Of a stretch of 64,000 nt of DNA, positions 35,214-45,560 are shown piece after piece. Every line of letters starts with the position of its first letter. Within the stretch, counting starts at the first letter, position 1. The notes under the pieces are model-generated. The model made no database searches. It saw only the letters and a list, made by a program, of their open reading frames with translations, and had not been told where the DNA came from. This stretch comes from Berberis thunbergii (taxonomy: Eukaryota > Streptophyta > Magnoliopsida > Ranunculales > Berberidaceae), in NCBI GenBank assembly GCA_003290165.1, contig QNQO01006947.1, positions 310,001 through 374,000 on the forward strand. Direction: 5' to 3'. The position numbers were made by a program, and so were the translations under genes.

Positions 35214-36328
35214 GTTCTTCTAACTCATCCTCCTCTAAACCATCTCCTTTTACAAAACCAAAATCAAAATCCCAATATGCTATGTCACCTTCTGCGTCTA
35301 AGCATCAACCCCCTCTTTCTTATGCACTTTCCCTTTCTCAAAGGTTCACTCTGTTGAACAAAGAAGAAGAAGTTTCTACAAAAGAAGTCACTGGATCTTC
35401 CATGACCAAATTTCCAAAGCCGCAAACTTCGGCACCAAATCCATATATTCCAAAGGCTTGTCTTGAATATATCTGTATTCTAGAGCCTTCCATGTATGAT
35501 CTAATCAAAGAGCCCCAGCTCATCGCCAAAAATCTGTTTCCTCAACAACAGCAATCTGAAGAAGCAGATACCTACAAATCTCAAGAGTTCTACGAGTTCA
35601 TTCTTGTAGATTCAGATTCTGTTATAGTAACACACCACTATGACAAGACCAATTCAGAAAGGATTGCATTCTCCAAATGCCAGATCCTCAAAGTTATCTC
35701 TGAAGCTGATTGGAACCAGCTTCCCCATTATCACAAGAAGTTCTCAGTGAACTATGTTCCTCAAACCTACAATTATCTTAACTACAAGTTAGCATGGTCA
35801 AGAGCTTTCTTCATCCAATCACAGAACTGTGGCCATTCCTGGTTTTTTCTGTTCTGTCAGAAGTTCTGTCAAAAGACCGTTCCATTATGGTTCCAGCACA
35901 CATGGTGGAGCTATTTCGGTCCCATTCAAGACATTCTTCCTCCTGCAGTTCAAGAAGGATGGAAGATTTTTCAATCCAAGTACCAAACGCCAATTCCTCC
36001 AAAAGAACAGGTTTTGTCACTCTGGTTTTTTATTAGATTTGGTTTGTCCTGGATATTATGGTGGGATTATCGTTGCTCAGACTTATCCAAGCCTTATCAA
36101 TCCAAACAAGCCCCAAAATGGTTCTGTTGCCGCTTCAAGGTCAAATGGTGGTCTCAATTCGACCACTCCAAAGTTACAAAAGAAGGAGTTTTCCGCTTCT
36201 TCTCCACCAAGACATCTTCACCAACACCTCAGGTGAATCCAATCGATCCTCTAACTGATGCCAAGGTTCCCCGTCAGCATATTCAACAACAGTTTAAAGG
36301 CAAGCTGACCAATACTCAGCTTTTTTAG
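35210..36328 (+). CDS. Unidentified 372-codon ORF after RNase H
   Basis: An uninterrupted frame whose ATG overlaps the RNase H stop. The N-terminus is Ser/Pro/Lys-rich and probably disordered. A compact middle follows ('PKACLEYICILEPSMYDL', 'FYEFILVDSDSVIVTHHYD'). The C-terminal half is unusually rich in Trp, Phe and Cys ('PLWFQHTWWSYFGPIQDILP', 'KWFCCRFKVKWWSQF'). After the stop, the same register continues about 33 acidic codons. By position it could be the reinitiation or inclusion protein of caulimovirids, but I see no motif that proves this. Length and openness suggest it was under selection until insertion. Confidence 0.6.
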   Translation: MSSSNSSSSKPSPFTKPKSKSQYAMSPSASKHQPPLSYALSLSQRFTLLNKEEEVSTKEVTGSSMTKFPKPQTSAPNPYIPKACLEYICILEPSMYDLIKEPQLIAKNLFPQQQQSEEADTYKSQEFYEFILVDSDSVIVTHHYDKTNSERIAFSKCQILKVISEADWNQLPHYHKKFSVNYVPQTYNYLNYKLAWSRAFFIQSQNCGHSWFFLFCQKFCQKTVPLWFQHTWWSYFGPIQDILPPAVQEGWKIFQSKYQTPIPPKEQVLSLWFFIRFGLSWILWWDYRCSDLSKPYQSKQAPKWFCCRFKVKWWSQFDHSKVTKEGVFRFFSTKTSSPTPQVNPIDPLTDAKVPRQHIQQQFKGKLTNTQLF

Positions 36329-36671
36329 ACGATTTCCAAGATCTGCTCCGAAGAGTCAGATGATGAAGATGAACCAACAATACCTCTCGATAATGAGGAT
36401 GACTGTTACAATGTCTTTTCTCAAATTGACTAATGGACCCCTGTCCATTATTATCAGAGGCATTATTTGCCACCACTACAACATGACAAAATACTTTCGG
36501 TCGTCTGGCCGACAACATCTTCAAAAGCGTCACATGCGCTACTGTTCCTTCAAAGACTTCTGCATTCACTGTGGCACCTACCGACAGTCACATGCAAAGG
36601 TTTCTCAAAGGACGAATAGTCCAATCTAATCCTTATCCTCCAGCGAGGCTTTTTCTTGTCTGGACTTAGTC

Positions 36672-36678
36672 TATATAT
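36672..36678 (+). promoter_or_regulatory. TATA element of the pararetrovirus-like unit
   Basis: TATATAT in the context 'gtctatatatgtatgtg', about 345 bases downstream of the last ORF and upstream of a polyadenylation signal and the primer site. This is the order expected for a caulimovirid full-length RNA promoter. Start site and activity are not determined. Confidence 0.55.
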
Positions 36679-36805
36679 GTATGTGTTTTCCATAAGTTGG
36701 GTAAGCGAGTTTTCACCTGTGAAAATCCTTTCGCCTTTTCTTGTAAGTCTTAAGCTTTCCTCTCTGTAGTTTATTTTCTTTGTATTTCCTCTTATGTACA
36801 TATTA

Positions 36806-36811
36806 AATAAA
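36806..36811 (+). terminator. Polyadenylation signal of the pararetrovirus-like unit
   Basis: AATAAA within 'attaaataaaatc', about 130 bases after the TATA element, between promoter and primer site. In caulimovirids this signal is passed on the first round and used on the second, giving terminally redundant RNA. Confidence 0.55.
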
Positions 36812-37043
36812 ATCTTATTTATATTTCTGTATCTATCTATCTAAGATCTGTTATTAATTGAACATCTCATTATTCAACCCTAAGAAGTTGAATTGGCACC
36901 GTTCGTTCTAACAGATCAAAGATATGATTTCTGTGTATTTCAATCTTGTTTATTCAATTTTGTTTTTGATTTCTTGCATAGCATACTGTGCTGCATATCA
37001 TCTCTATCTTTCTAATCTTCTGCTAGTAGTCCTGGGTAAAAAT

Positions 37044-37054
37044 TGGTATCAAAG
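37044..37054 (+). promoter_or_regulatory. Met-tRNA primer-binding site
   Basis: TGGTATCAAAG resembles the initiator-Met tRNA complement used by caulimovirids and Copia elements, with one change from the usual TGGTATCAGAGC start. The terminal redundancy begins at its last base. Confidence 0.7.
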
Positions 37055-37132
37055 TTAGGGGAACCGTTATAAGAAACCAGGTTTTGCAACTAGGTTTAGG
37101 TGCACGTCCACATCACCAACCCGGTGGCACTT
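37054..37132 (+). repeat. Right copy of the 79-bp terminal redundancy
   Basis: Matches 30887-30965 with one base difference. It follows the primer site immediately and ends where unrelated AT-rich host DNA starts. Confidence 0.9.
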
Positions 37133-37150
37133 TAACTAAAAACTTTTAAT

Positions 37151-37264
37151 GCTTTGAATTCATGATATCATACAAAAACTTCTTATTGCTTAGATTATTA
37201 AAAAAATTTAATGTGTGCTTTGAATTCATGATATCATACAAAACTTCTTATTGCTTAGATTATA
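37151..37264. repeat. 66-bp tandem duplication
   Basis: The block 'gctttgaattcatgatatca' through 'ttgcttagattat' occurs at 37151 and again at 37217, with one or two length differences in A runs. It directly follows the pararetrovirus-like unit. Confidence 0.85.
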
Positions 37265-37418
37265 CTATGTGTAATGGAACACCACATGAATTGTAAGAAA
37301 AGCAAACCATCATAGTTCATGTCATGAAAATGTCCTACATTGCTACAATATAGATCCTCTCTATGGATGTAAGTTTTATTGGAGCTCGAGTTTTTCTTTT
37401 TAATCTTGTGACTTTCAG

Positions 37419-37871
37419 CTGAGTTGGTGATGAGGATGATGATTTTGCTCTCAATGAAAAAATAAAGAGAAACAAAATGCCTTCTAAACTGAGTGGTTCA
37501 AAGTTGCATAAATCTGTTGCTAGTGGGTTGTTAAAGAATTTGACCAATCCTAGTAGTAGTAGTAGTAGTGAAGCCAAAAAAAGGCTAGTAGGAGGGGTTC
37601 AGTTTATGCCAATCAACCAGTATCATTTGTTTCATACGGTGCTATGCAAGTAGATGCGGTGGAGGAAATAGCAATTATTGAATTAAAAGAAAAACAACAA
37701 CAATAATTTGAGAGTATAGTTGTGACAGATTCCTCGAAGTTGGGTGGACTTGAGATGCAAACTAAAGGCTTTGGATTGAAGATGATGGCTAAGATGGGAT
37801 TCATTGAAGGTGGAGGGTTAGGAAAAAATGGCCAAGGGTTTGTAGCACCAATTGAAGTAGTCAACAATTGA
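37419..37871 (+). pseudogene. G-patch domain gene fragment
   Basis: After a good acceptor (tttcag at 37418) the frame starts with an acidic run (DEDDDFALNEK) and 'KLSGSKLHKSVASGLLKN'. A Ser run from (AGT)n is followed by a frameshift at an A7 tract near 37578. It continues with 'RRGSVYANQPVSFVSYG', meets a stop in a poly-Gln tract at about 37706, then gives a clear G-patch: '[20 protein letters not shown]' followed by '[11 protein letters not shown]' and a stop at 37869. G-patch proteins bind RNA helicases or RNA. One frameshift and one stop suggest a decayed exon of a larger gene whose remainder is not visible. Confidence 0.65.
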
Positions 37872-38984
37872 ATCTTTCTTTCGCTGTCGACAGACCCTCT
37901 CCCTTACCTGCTCTTTTCTCTCTCACATGATCTCTTCTCGATGCACAACCATCACACTCCCTCGGCAGTAGCAGTTGCAGCCTTCTCACAGCCAACAACA
38001 TGCACAATAGATCCGACATTCACTATCTTTGTTAAGATGTTTTGTGTGTTGCTCTCGTAAAGTTGCTTTTTGCATTTTATCTGAGAATCCTATATTTCTC
38101 AATAGTTGGTGTCTCATCTACCCACGTTACTCTCACTATTTACAATAAACGCTCTCCACATCTCTAACTACTCATGGTTTCCCAAGGGTATCCGTTAACC
38201 CATTCACTATTTTTGACATCACTACTCACACTAAAATCTAGCTCTTTAGGTTTCTTACTAGTTACTATTACCAATGACCATTTTCAATGTGCATATTTAA
38301 TTATTCTTGTTGTTCATCTTTTTTGCAATCATAACACTTTAATCAGTTAATCCCACTTGTTTTTTCTCTAAACTGAGAATTTCCATGTGCTGGTTGTTAG
38401 TACCATAAAATTCAAGTAATTGAAATTATTCACCTCTTTCTCCACCTTTAACACTTTCTCACAATGAACTCCCCTCGTGTTTACCTTTTTCATGTTTTTC
38501 AACTTGCCACACAGTAACTAGACAAAATTTTATTCATCCCCAAGAAAGCCACACTTGCACCCCGAGTGTAGTCGGGTAGTATTATTTAGTAGCTAATTAA
38601 AATAACATTAAAAATGGAAAATAATAAAAGTATAACATAAAAATGTACAAATTATTAAATAAGTTACTCTTTTCTTTGTAACTGCGGTTTCATTTGCTCA
38701 TGTTACTCTTACTACTCACAACAAGCTCTTTCCACATTTCTAACCGATCACAATGTCGTCGCTCGACGTTTATCTTTCCTCATTTTTTTTCTAATGGTCA
38801 TGCATCTATAACGCGTTTAGCAGTTGTATAATTTTGGTTTTTAATATCCCTATGAACAAAATGTGGTTGGTATAATATTTAAAAGTTCATTGAAAATGAC
38901 ACTTCAAATGGAAAATAAAAAGACAAAAAAAAAAAAAAAACTTAGCGATGAAGAAAAAACATTATATATAGGCCACAAGTAACA
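37872..38984. other. Intergenic, no gene seen
   Basis: AT-rich. Two passages (about 38130-38200 and 38690-38760) share a degenerate theme 'gttactctyactaytyacaa...ctctccacatctctaac', suggesting an old duplicated segment. There is a poly-A run near 38923-38940. No convincing coding sequence. Confidence 0.5.
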
Positions 38985-39101
38985 ATGTTTTATTTAAAAA
39001 AAAAATGGAACTCCACCTTCTCCTTTATTTCCCTCATTTGTTGCTTTCACTCACTTTTCATAGTAAGATCCCCAAGACCATTAGAGATCCATCAACTCAA
39101 G

Positions 39102-41163
39102 ATGGATATTCTCCCAATTGAGATAAAAGTCGATATCCTTTTGAAACTCCCTCCCAAACATGTTTACAAATGCAGATATGTTTGCTCAAGCTGGCTCGCT
39201 CTAATTGACAACCCGAAGTTTGCTCCACTGCACTTAAATGCATCCACTAAAGCCAACCATCTATCTTCAAAAATCTTAGCTTTGATTCCTTACTACGATC
39301 CAGAAGCCAAATTCTACACTATAGAATAAGAGGACTCTGAATCCGTTGAAGGTCCCATTACTAAATCTTCAAAGTTTGTTCTTCCATTTGAAACAATGTG
39401 CCTAGCAGGTTCAAACTTGCCGACCAAGAAATCATTTGTACAATAACTCACTTGGTGAGTTTAACCCTTAATTTAAATCCCATAGAACCATCTCTTAGCT
39501 TAAGTGAGGATGTTAAGGAAAAAATATTTCCTTGTGATGATGTAATGAATGATAAAGGGATAAGTGAGTGGTGTAAGTTGATATAATTTTATGCTCTTAA
39601 TTTAATGAAAAGGTTCGAGGGTCCTCGATATCCTAGCTTGCTTTTAAAAAAAAAGTGCCTAGCAAGTTCTTCCAATGGCCTCCTCTATTTGTCTCATGAG
39701 TTTTCATTCAATGTTTATATCTTCATCACCAAAGAACATGTAAGGCTTCCTGATTTCATTTCAGCCCATTATTTTTGTAATTGCATTGCAACTGGATTCG
39801 GGCTTGATGCTTGTACCAATAAATTAAAGGTGGTAGCAAAATATGGTCAAGAGACTCATGTATATACTCTAGGCTCGAAGCATGGAGAAAGGTGATAAGA
39901 CCAATTTCAAATGTGGAACTTTGGGAAAGTTCGTGAGCATTTGCAAATGGTTCAGCTCATTGGTTGAACTGGTGATTCTATATGATCGAACTCCATGATC
40001 GTATTCACATTGTTTCATTTGATTTCACTAGCAAATGATTTGGGGTTATGAAATAAATCATGTTTTTCGAAAAATGATGAATTCTCTATTTTTCGAACTT
40101 GGGGTATTAGGAGGTTTCCTTTGTATATCAGATTCTTCACTTGATGAGGTGTGTGAGATATGTGTAGTATATACTGGAAACAATCAATCAAAAACCAACT
40201 ACTGCAAGTAAATCCAACAAAAGGCTAAGACCTAGTTGGTGAAAGTGAATGATTGAAAACTATGCTATGAAACAAGCAAACAATAAATAATATGCAGAAA
40301 AGTAAAGATCACACCGGAATTTAGATGACTTTCTTAGATCTTATTGATATGTGAAACAAGTATTGAAGATTACAACGTTGTCAAGCAACGATCCTTGAGA
40401 TTACCTAATCTCAAACCAACAATACCACCAAGCAACAACAATTTCTTCTCAATCTTCCTCCTTTCACTCCCTACAATGGAAATATAACCCAAAAGAAACC
40501 CCAAAGATCTGGCGAAACTACACAGTCAAAGAACCCGAAATCACCCAATTTCAACCCTTTTTTTTTTCCCTATTTCACGCCTTGCACACACAGAGAATCG
40601 GCCAAATGCACAACCCGTTTCACGTTGCACATAACCTGATTTTCACGCTGCACTCGCTACGCCTTTCGCCGCACACATGCTGCCCAAATTTGCTGTGTAC
40701 ATTGCTTGTTTTAAAGAGAGAAGAGGACTTGAAATCCTTGTTTGTAGACTTTGAGTCCTTTTTTTTTGGAAAGCGACTTTGAGTCCTTATTTACACAATC
40801 CTTGTCTAACTTTGAGTCCCTGATAAATTGGGAGCGATACAATCTTGCGTGCAGCTCTCACAATATGGGTTATGAAGGATTACAATGTGCGTGAATCTTG
40901 GACCAAACAAATTGTTATAAAGCAAAAGGAATTTGATGATTGACATGTTCTTCCATTCAATGTACCATGTTTATATGCGAAAGAAGGGCGAGCTTATACT
41001 ACTCTGTAATTATGACACCTTGGCTTCTTATGACCCCGAAAACGAGAATGCTACATTACTTGATGAAGATCTCAAACTTGAGAAATCGACATGGTTTGTA
41101 TCAAGCATCTCACTGGGTTGGAAACATCTTCTCACCCAAATCAATAGAGGGAATTCGAATTAA
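39102..41163 (+). pseudogene. F-box gene, decayed and split by a solo LTR
   Basis: The start at 39102 gives an F-box: 'MDILPIEIKVDILLKLPPKH' and 'CRYVCSSWLALIDNPKFAPL'. F-box proteins are substrate adaptors of SCF ubiquitin ligases. A stop at 39327, a frameshift near 39398 and a stop at 39584 follow. Then come F-box-associated motifs: 'CLASSSNGLLYLSH', 'GFGLDACTNKLKVVAKYG' and, after another shift, 'AWRKVIRPISNVELW'. The frame 'LGGFLCISDSSLDEVCEI' reaches the LTR at 40163 and resumes on its other side as 'WVMKDYNVRESWTKQIVIK'. The C-terminal part at 40933-41163 has 'GELILLCNYDTLASYDPENE'. With many breaks it cannot make the full protein. Confidence 0.8.
40163..40862 (-). mobile_element. Solo Copia LTR with perfect target duplication
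   Basis: Ends TGTAGTATATAC... and ...GCTCTCACA on the plus strand (TG..CA), flanked by ATATG on both sides (40158-40162 and 40863-40867). It is related, in inverted orientation, to the LTR at 41633-42300: both share a passage on the theme 'gagattgggtaatctcaagg' (near 40397 here, near 42042 there) and 'aactaggtct'. No internal element sequence is attached, so it is a solo LTR left by LTR-LTR recombination. It interrupts the F-box-associated region exactly between two matching coding halves. Confidence 0.88.
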
Positions 41164-41632
41164 ATGAGGCATACACAAAAGTAAAAGATAGAGGCTTGGT
41201 TGTGCTAAAGATCCCACCAAAATGTGTAAGTTGATATGTATAAGGCCAAAATCCAATTATGTTACGCATTTGAATTATTGAACGGGCGACACTTGAAAGG
41301 TTGTCGGCGTATTGAAACCCTCCAAATTAGTTGTTAGAATCCTTTGTTATTAGTGAATTATATGTGAAGCATAATGTAAAAACTTTTAGTTGGTTCCAAA
41401 AACATTGGCGATACTAGAAATATCATATGCTTCTTAATTCATTTTAAACAATTAACATTTGGAGATTGTTATCTCATTGGAGATCCTCTCAGCCTTGCGT
41501 GCATAAAGCAATGATATAGTTCTTAGAGCATTCACTACTCACCTCACCTTCTTTTGAGAGATGGAAGATTATAATGGTGGAGCTGTGATATCCACCTTTA
41601 AAAGAGCTATCCTTAAAAGGGATGATGGGCCT

Positions 41633-42300
41633 TGTGGAATTGTTATGGTTGGCTCCCAATTTATTGGGAAGCATCAAGGACTTAAAGTCCTTTAGAAATA
41701 AGGACTTCAAGTTCTGTTATTTCTTTAACAGGGAATTAATAGAACATGTATATATACAACACATACACAACGTAAAATTAGAGGATATACAACGTGATAG
41801 CAAGCAGCACATACAACGTAGCATACGCAGTGTGAAAAAGGCTGCGAACTCGGCGTAAAACGGGCAACAAGACGGTGTGAAATCCGCTGCGAGCACGGCT
41901 TGAAATAGGCTGTGAGTTCGATGTGAATTGATGTGTGTGCAACGTGAAACAGTAGCCAAGTAGAAGGACTGGAATCAGGTGATTTCGTGTGTTTTTTCGT
42001 TTGCGAGTTTCGTCAAACTTTTGGTGGTATTGTTTGCTTGAGATTGGGTAATCTCAAGGATCGTTGATTGACAACGTTATAATTTTCAAGTAAGTGTTTC
42101 CATATCAATAAGATAGTTATAGAGTCGTCGTCCGTGGAGTAGGCAAAGTTGAACCATGTAAATCTTGGTGTCATATTTATTTTCTCCATATTACTTGTTG
42201 TTTGCTTCTTACTTGCATAGTGGTTTTAGCCATTCACAAACACCAACTAGGTCTAGGACTTGTGTTAGAATTATTTGCATTAGCAGGTATTTTCCTTACA
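41633..42300 (+). mobile_element. Copia 5' LTR
   Basis: Starts TGTGGAATTG and ends TTTTCCTTACA, 668 bases, and is followed at 42303 by TGGTATCGGAGC, a Met-tRNA type Copia primer site. It is the same family as the inverted solo LTR at 40163-40862. Its interior is interrupted at once by the Athila-like Gypsy element starting at 42316. A piece of the Copia interior resumes at 52502. The matching 3' LTR is not identified in the window. Confidence 0.75.
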
Positions 42301-42302
42301 AT

Positions 42303-42314
42303 TGGTATCGGAGC
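42303..42314 (+). promoter_or_regulatory. Copia primer-binding site, cut by an insertion
   Basis: TGGTATCGGAGC follows the Copia LTR end after two bases. The Gypsy element begins two bases later; GAGC, duplicated by that insertion, reappears at 52502. Confidence 0.7.
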
Positions 42315-42315
42315 G

Positions 42316-44124
42316 TGATAATCACATAATTATAACATTTTTTTACCTCTTATTATATTTTTGTTAATCCTTGTTTTATTTTATCTTAAAATAATTATTA
42401 AAATTTTGTGTTTTTATAGAATGTGAAGCTGTAATGAAGAAATCAGAGAAAATGCAATAAACAAATCTCAGACGGTGACTTCAGAGGAAGTGGAGGTGAA
42501 AATAGCCTAAGCCCATAGCCGAAACTCGAAACCAAACCCATAAACTCAAACCCAAAGAATATTCTCCCATTTATCCCATATCAGATTTGATTTTACCTTG
42601 ATTCACTCCATGAATCATCCCTTTATCTCATCTCTATTCATTTTGTTCATTATTTATAAATACAATAGAAAATGAATGTGAAGGGGAAGGAGACGAAGGG
42701 AATCAAGCCCCAATAACCAAGATCAAACCCTCTTCCTTCACAAAGTGATTTTCATCATGCCCATCTCTCCACCATCAGTCTTCACCTCGCCACCATCCAA
42801 CAGCCAACAGCCAACCACCGAGCACCACCATCATCCATCACAGTCCTCGCGCAACAAAATAGGGAGCATCTCCCTATTTTCTCGTCACGCTCCTCTCCCT
42901 GTTCCATCACGCCACACAGCCACCACCACCACCGAAGCACGACCCCCCTGTCCTCTCTTATCCACCTCGCCTTCCTTCCTCTAATCAACCTCGGACCAGC
43001 TCACACACCACCACCGAGACAGGAGCAGCAAACAAGGAGCACCCCCTTGTTTCTCTCGCCCGTTCTCATCCTCCTTCTCGCCTTTCTCTCTCTCGTGGGG
43101 CAGTCACGACGCCACAAACCAGAATCGGAGGAGCTCTTCCATCCTCCAATCTCGGTCGAGTCTTCCTGAACATCACCGGATCCTCCGGTCTCTCACACAA
43201 CAGCGATCCTGCAACAAAAGGTTGAGTTCCCGCCTCTCTCTGTTCAAATCGAAGAAAGAGCTCGCGAGGAGCGAAGAGCAACCCTGCCAGAGCCGTTCGG
43301 AAGGAGAAAGTGCTCGCGAGGCGCGAAGTCGAAGAGCTCGCTGGAGACGAAGGTGCAGAGATAATGCGATTTTTCTGGCAGAAACCAATTGTTTTTCAAA
43401 ATAGTTGGTTGTTTACAACATGCTGATCTGCTGAGTACCACCACACCGAGGCGGCGACAAACCAAATGGGTTGTATAATTTATTTTAATTTATTTTACCG
43501 ACTTAAATGCTTAATTGTTAATTACAATTTTATTTCAGAAATTTGATAAATTGCTTTCACCTTTCATGTTCGATTAAAACTTGATATGTTGGGTATTTAG
43601 ATTTACATTTTATCAATATTCAAAGCTTGTGCTAACAAATATTGAGCTTGAACTTTGATTAAGCGTGCTCTAAAAAGACACTTAATGCTTGGTAAGAGTT
43701 TATTTGCTTGAGATAAATTGTTCATGTTTGACAGAAACTTGATATAATTGGAATTGGATTTTAATGATCACATCTTCGGTGTAAGCAAGGGATCTTCATC
43801 TCTGAAGCTTCTCGTTTATAATTTCAGTAATTTAGATTTAAATATATTTGCTAACTCATCGGTGAGTCCAAACCCCACAAAATCCATCTCATCCATCTTT
43901 TCCTTTTATTTTATTTTTAATTTATTTTTAGTTTAGTTTCAAAAACACTGTAACTCCATTTTTCTATAAATTAGTTTAGATAAAATCTAAAATTCAATTG
44001 CATCCACTTTCCTCGTGGGATCGACTCGTACTTGCCGTTGTCTATCAGTTAGACACCGTGCACTTGCGGTTATTACAAGTGGGTCAAATTAACCTGTTTA
44101 TTTAAGCCGGTTAAACCCGCAACA
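42316..44124 (+). repeat. 5' LTR of the Athila-like element
   Basis: Contains a GC-rich block (about 42745-43440) that produces several long but meaningless open frames on both strands, and an AT-rich 3' third. The same block occurs at 51120-51850 in the other LTR. Confidence 0.9.
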
Positions 44125-44130
44125 AGTTTT

Positions 44131-44150
44131 TGGCACCGTTGCCGGGGAAG
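44131..44150 (+). promoter_or_regulatory. tRNA-Asp type primer-binding site
   Basis: The sequence 'tggcaccgttgccggggaag' lies a few bases inside the 5' LTR, the place and form expected for Athila/Tat-type Gypsy elements. One T-to-A type change from the usual TGGCGCC form is seen. Confidence 0.75.
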
Positions 44151-45560
44151 GTAGCGGTGTAATTGAATTTAAGATTTATTTTCACTAATTAAAAAACAAA
44201 ATTTTATTTTTATTTTGCTAAGTTCTTTTTACACTCATTTCGTGTTATTATTTTGATTTTGCAGAATACACGCTTCTCGAGAAAATTGGACGATCCTGCA
44301 AACATCAAACAAATTTTAATTTTAATTTTCATATATATATATATATATATATTTTAAAAATTTTGTCAGGAGAGTTTTAATTTTATTTTCACCTCGTTTT
44401 ATGAGTGTGTGGTGTAATAATTTTTGGTAAACTCTACTGTTTTCCATTTTACTTTCACCTAAAAAAAACCCAAAATTTTTTAAGTCAAAAGAAATTATAG
44501 GGAAACAATTTTAATTGTTACCCAATAATTTTTTTTATGATTTAGAAATCCGACTTCTAAGACCAAGACCAGTAATTTGATTGCATATGCTTGTGTGCTG
44601 ATTGAAACGGATAAAAAGAAATCAGACATTTTTTTTAATTGTGCTAAACTTTTTGTGCAGAACGGAATACGCACACTGTAAATACTTCTATCACACGCAA
44701 TGTATTAGCGACCCGGGTGCTTTGTGTAATTGTTTGAAATTATGTGATTGGTTGTTTAATTTTTGTAATTGTGGATGCTAAACTTTAGTAATTCATAATA
44801 AGCAGACTCAACTAACTTCTAAATAGAAACTGGTGGGACTTGATATCCCCACCTCATCACTCCAGCTATGTGCAACCAATAGCCAAACATAATTAAAATC
44901 AGTTAGCAAGTTAGATAGAACCATCTTTTAGGTACGGTGTTCATAGGACAACCAAGACCAAGGTGAATCCAATAATTTTTATGTTGACCAAAGCTAAAAG
45001 TGATGATGGGTTTAATCATTCAATGAACTTCGAGAGGCCACTGCCCCAAGGGTAATTTACTCGGTACGCTGAGTCATAAGTAAGCTACGATCCACAAGAA
45101 GAATTGGTGTAACTAACAGTTTTGGGTTAGGAACACAAGCCTCAAGTGTACATTTAGCATCGCATCGTTGTCACATCTATGGCTTACAGAGCGGTAGCAC
45201 AAGGAAGTACTTAATTGGACCATTGTGACCTCATTCTCTTGTGCGATAATCCAATTTCTTTGAAACAAAACTCTAGCCTACTAATTTTTAACTTTGTTGT
45301 GTAAAGTATACACTCTTAAGATCATCTTGTAGCACCCATTGCTCTGATATAAAGATTACATAAGAAATAATTTGTCCCCCAAAGATAAAAAGATAATTAA
45401 TCTCAAAAACATTGATTGCTTAGGGAGGCATTTTTTCTTGTGCATCAATTGGTTGCTGATTGTGTTTGAGTCTGTGCGTGATTTTTTTAAAGGTTAGTAA
45501 ACATTTCAAACCTCACTTGGTGTAGACCTGTTTATGCGTATTTGGGATTGGGATTCGAGA
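44151..45560 (+). other. Untranslated leader of the Athila-like element
   Basis: About 1.4 kb of AT-rich sequence without a credible frame, including a TA run near 44333-44352. Long leaders are usual in this lineage. Confidence 0.5.

Larger units (their letters stand above)
30887..37132 (+). mobile_element. Endogenous pararetrovirus-like unit (Caulimoviridae-related)
   Basis: The order on the plus strand is: leader, N-terminal ORF, capsid with zinc knuckle, aspartic protease, reverse transcriptase, RNase H, an unidentified ORF, a TATA element, a polyadenylation signal and a Met-tRNA primer site. There is no integrase and no long LTR, which fits a caulimovirid rather than a retrotransposon. 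Positions 30887-30965 and 37054-37132 are the same 79 bases with one difference. Read as a circle, one unit is therefore 6,167 bases with 79 bases of terminal redundancy, and the redundancy begins at the primer site. It is defective: several stops, frameshifts and a deletion in the RT core. I find no movement protein. The genus is not assigned. Confidence 0.8.

Noticed and set aside
30887..37132. Considered as an LTR retrotransposon with 79-bp LTRs
   Set aside because: No integrase, no TG..CA termini and no target duplication; the promoter, poly-A signal and primer site form one internal region, as in pararetroviruses.
42745..43465. Several overlapping open frames on both strands in a GC-rich block
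   Set aside because: The block lies inside the Athila-like LTR and recurs at 51120-51850. Frames on both strands arise from base composition and none resembles a protein.
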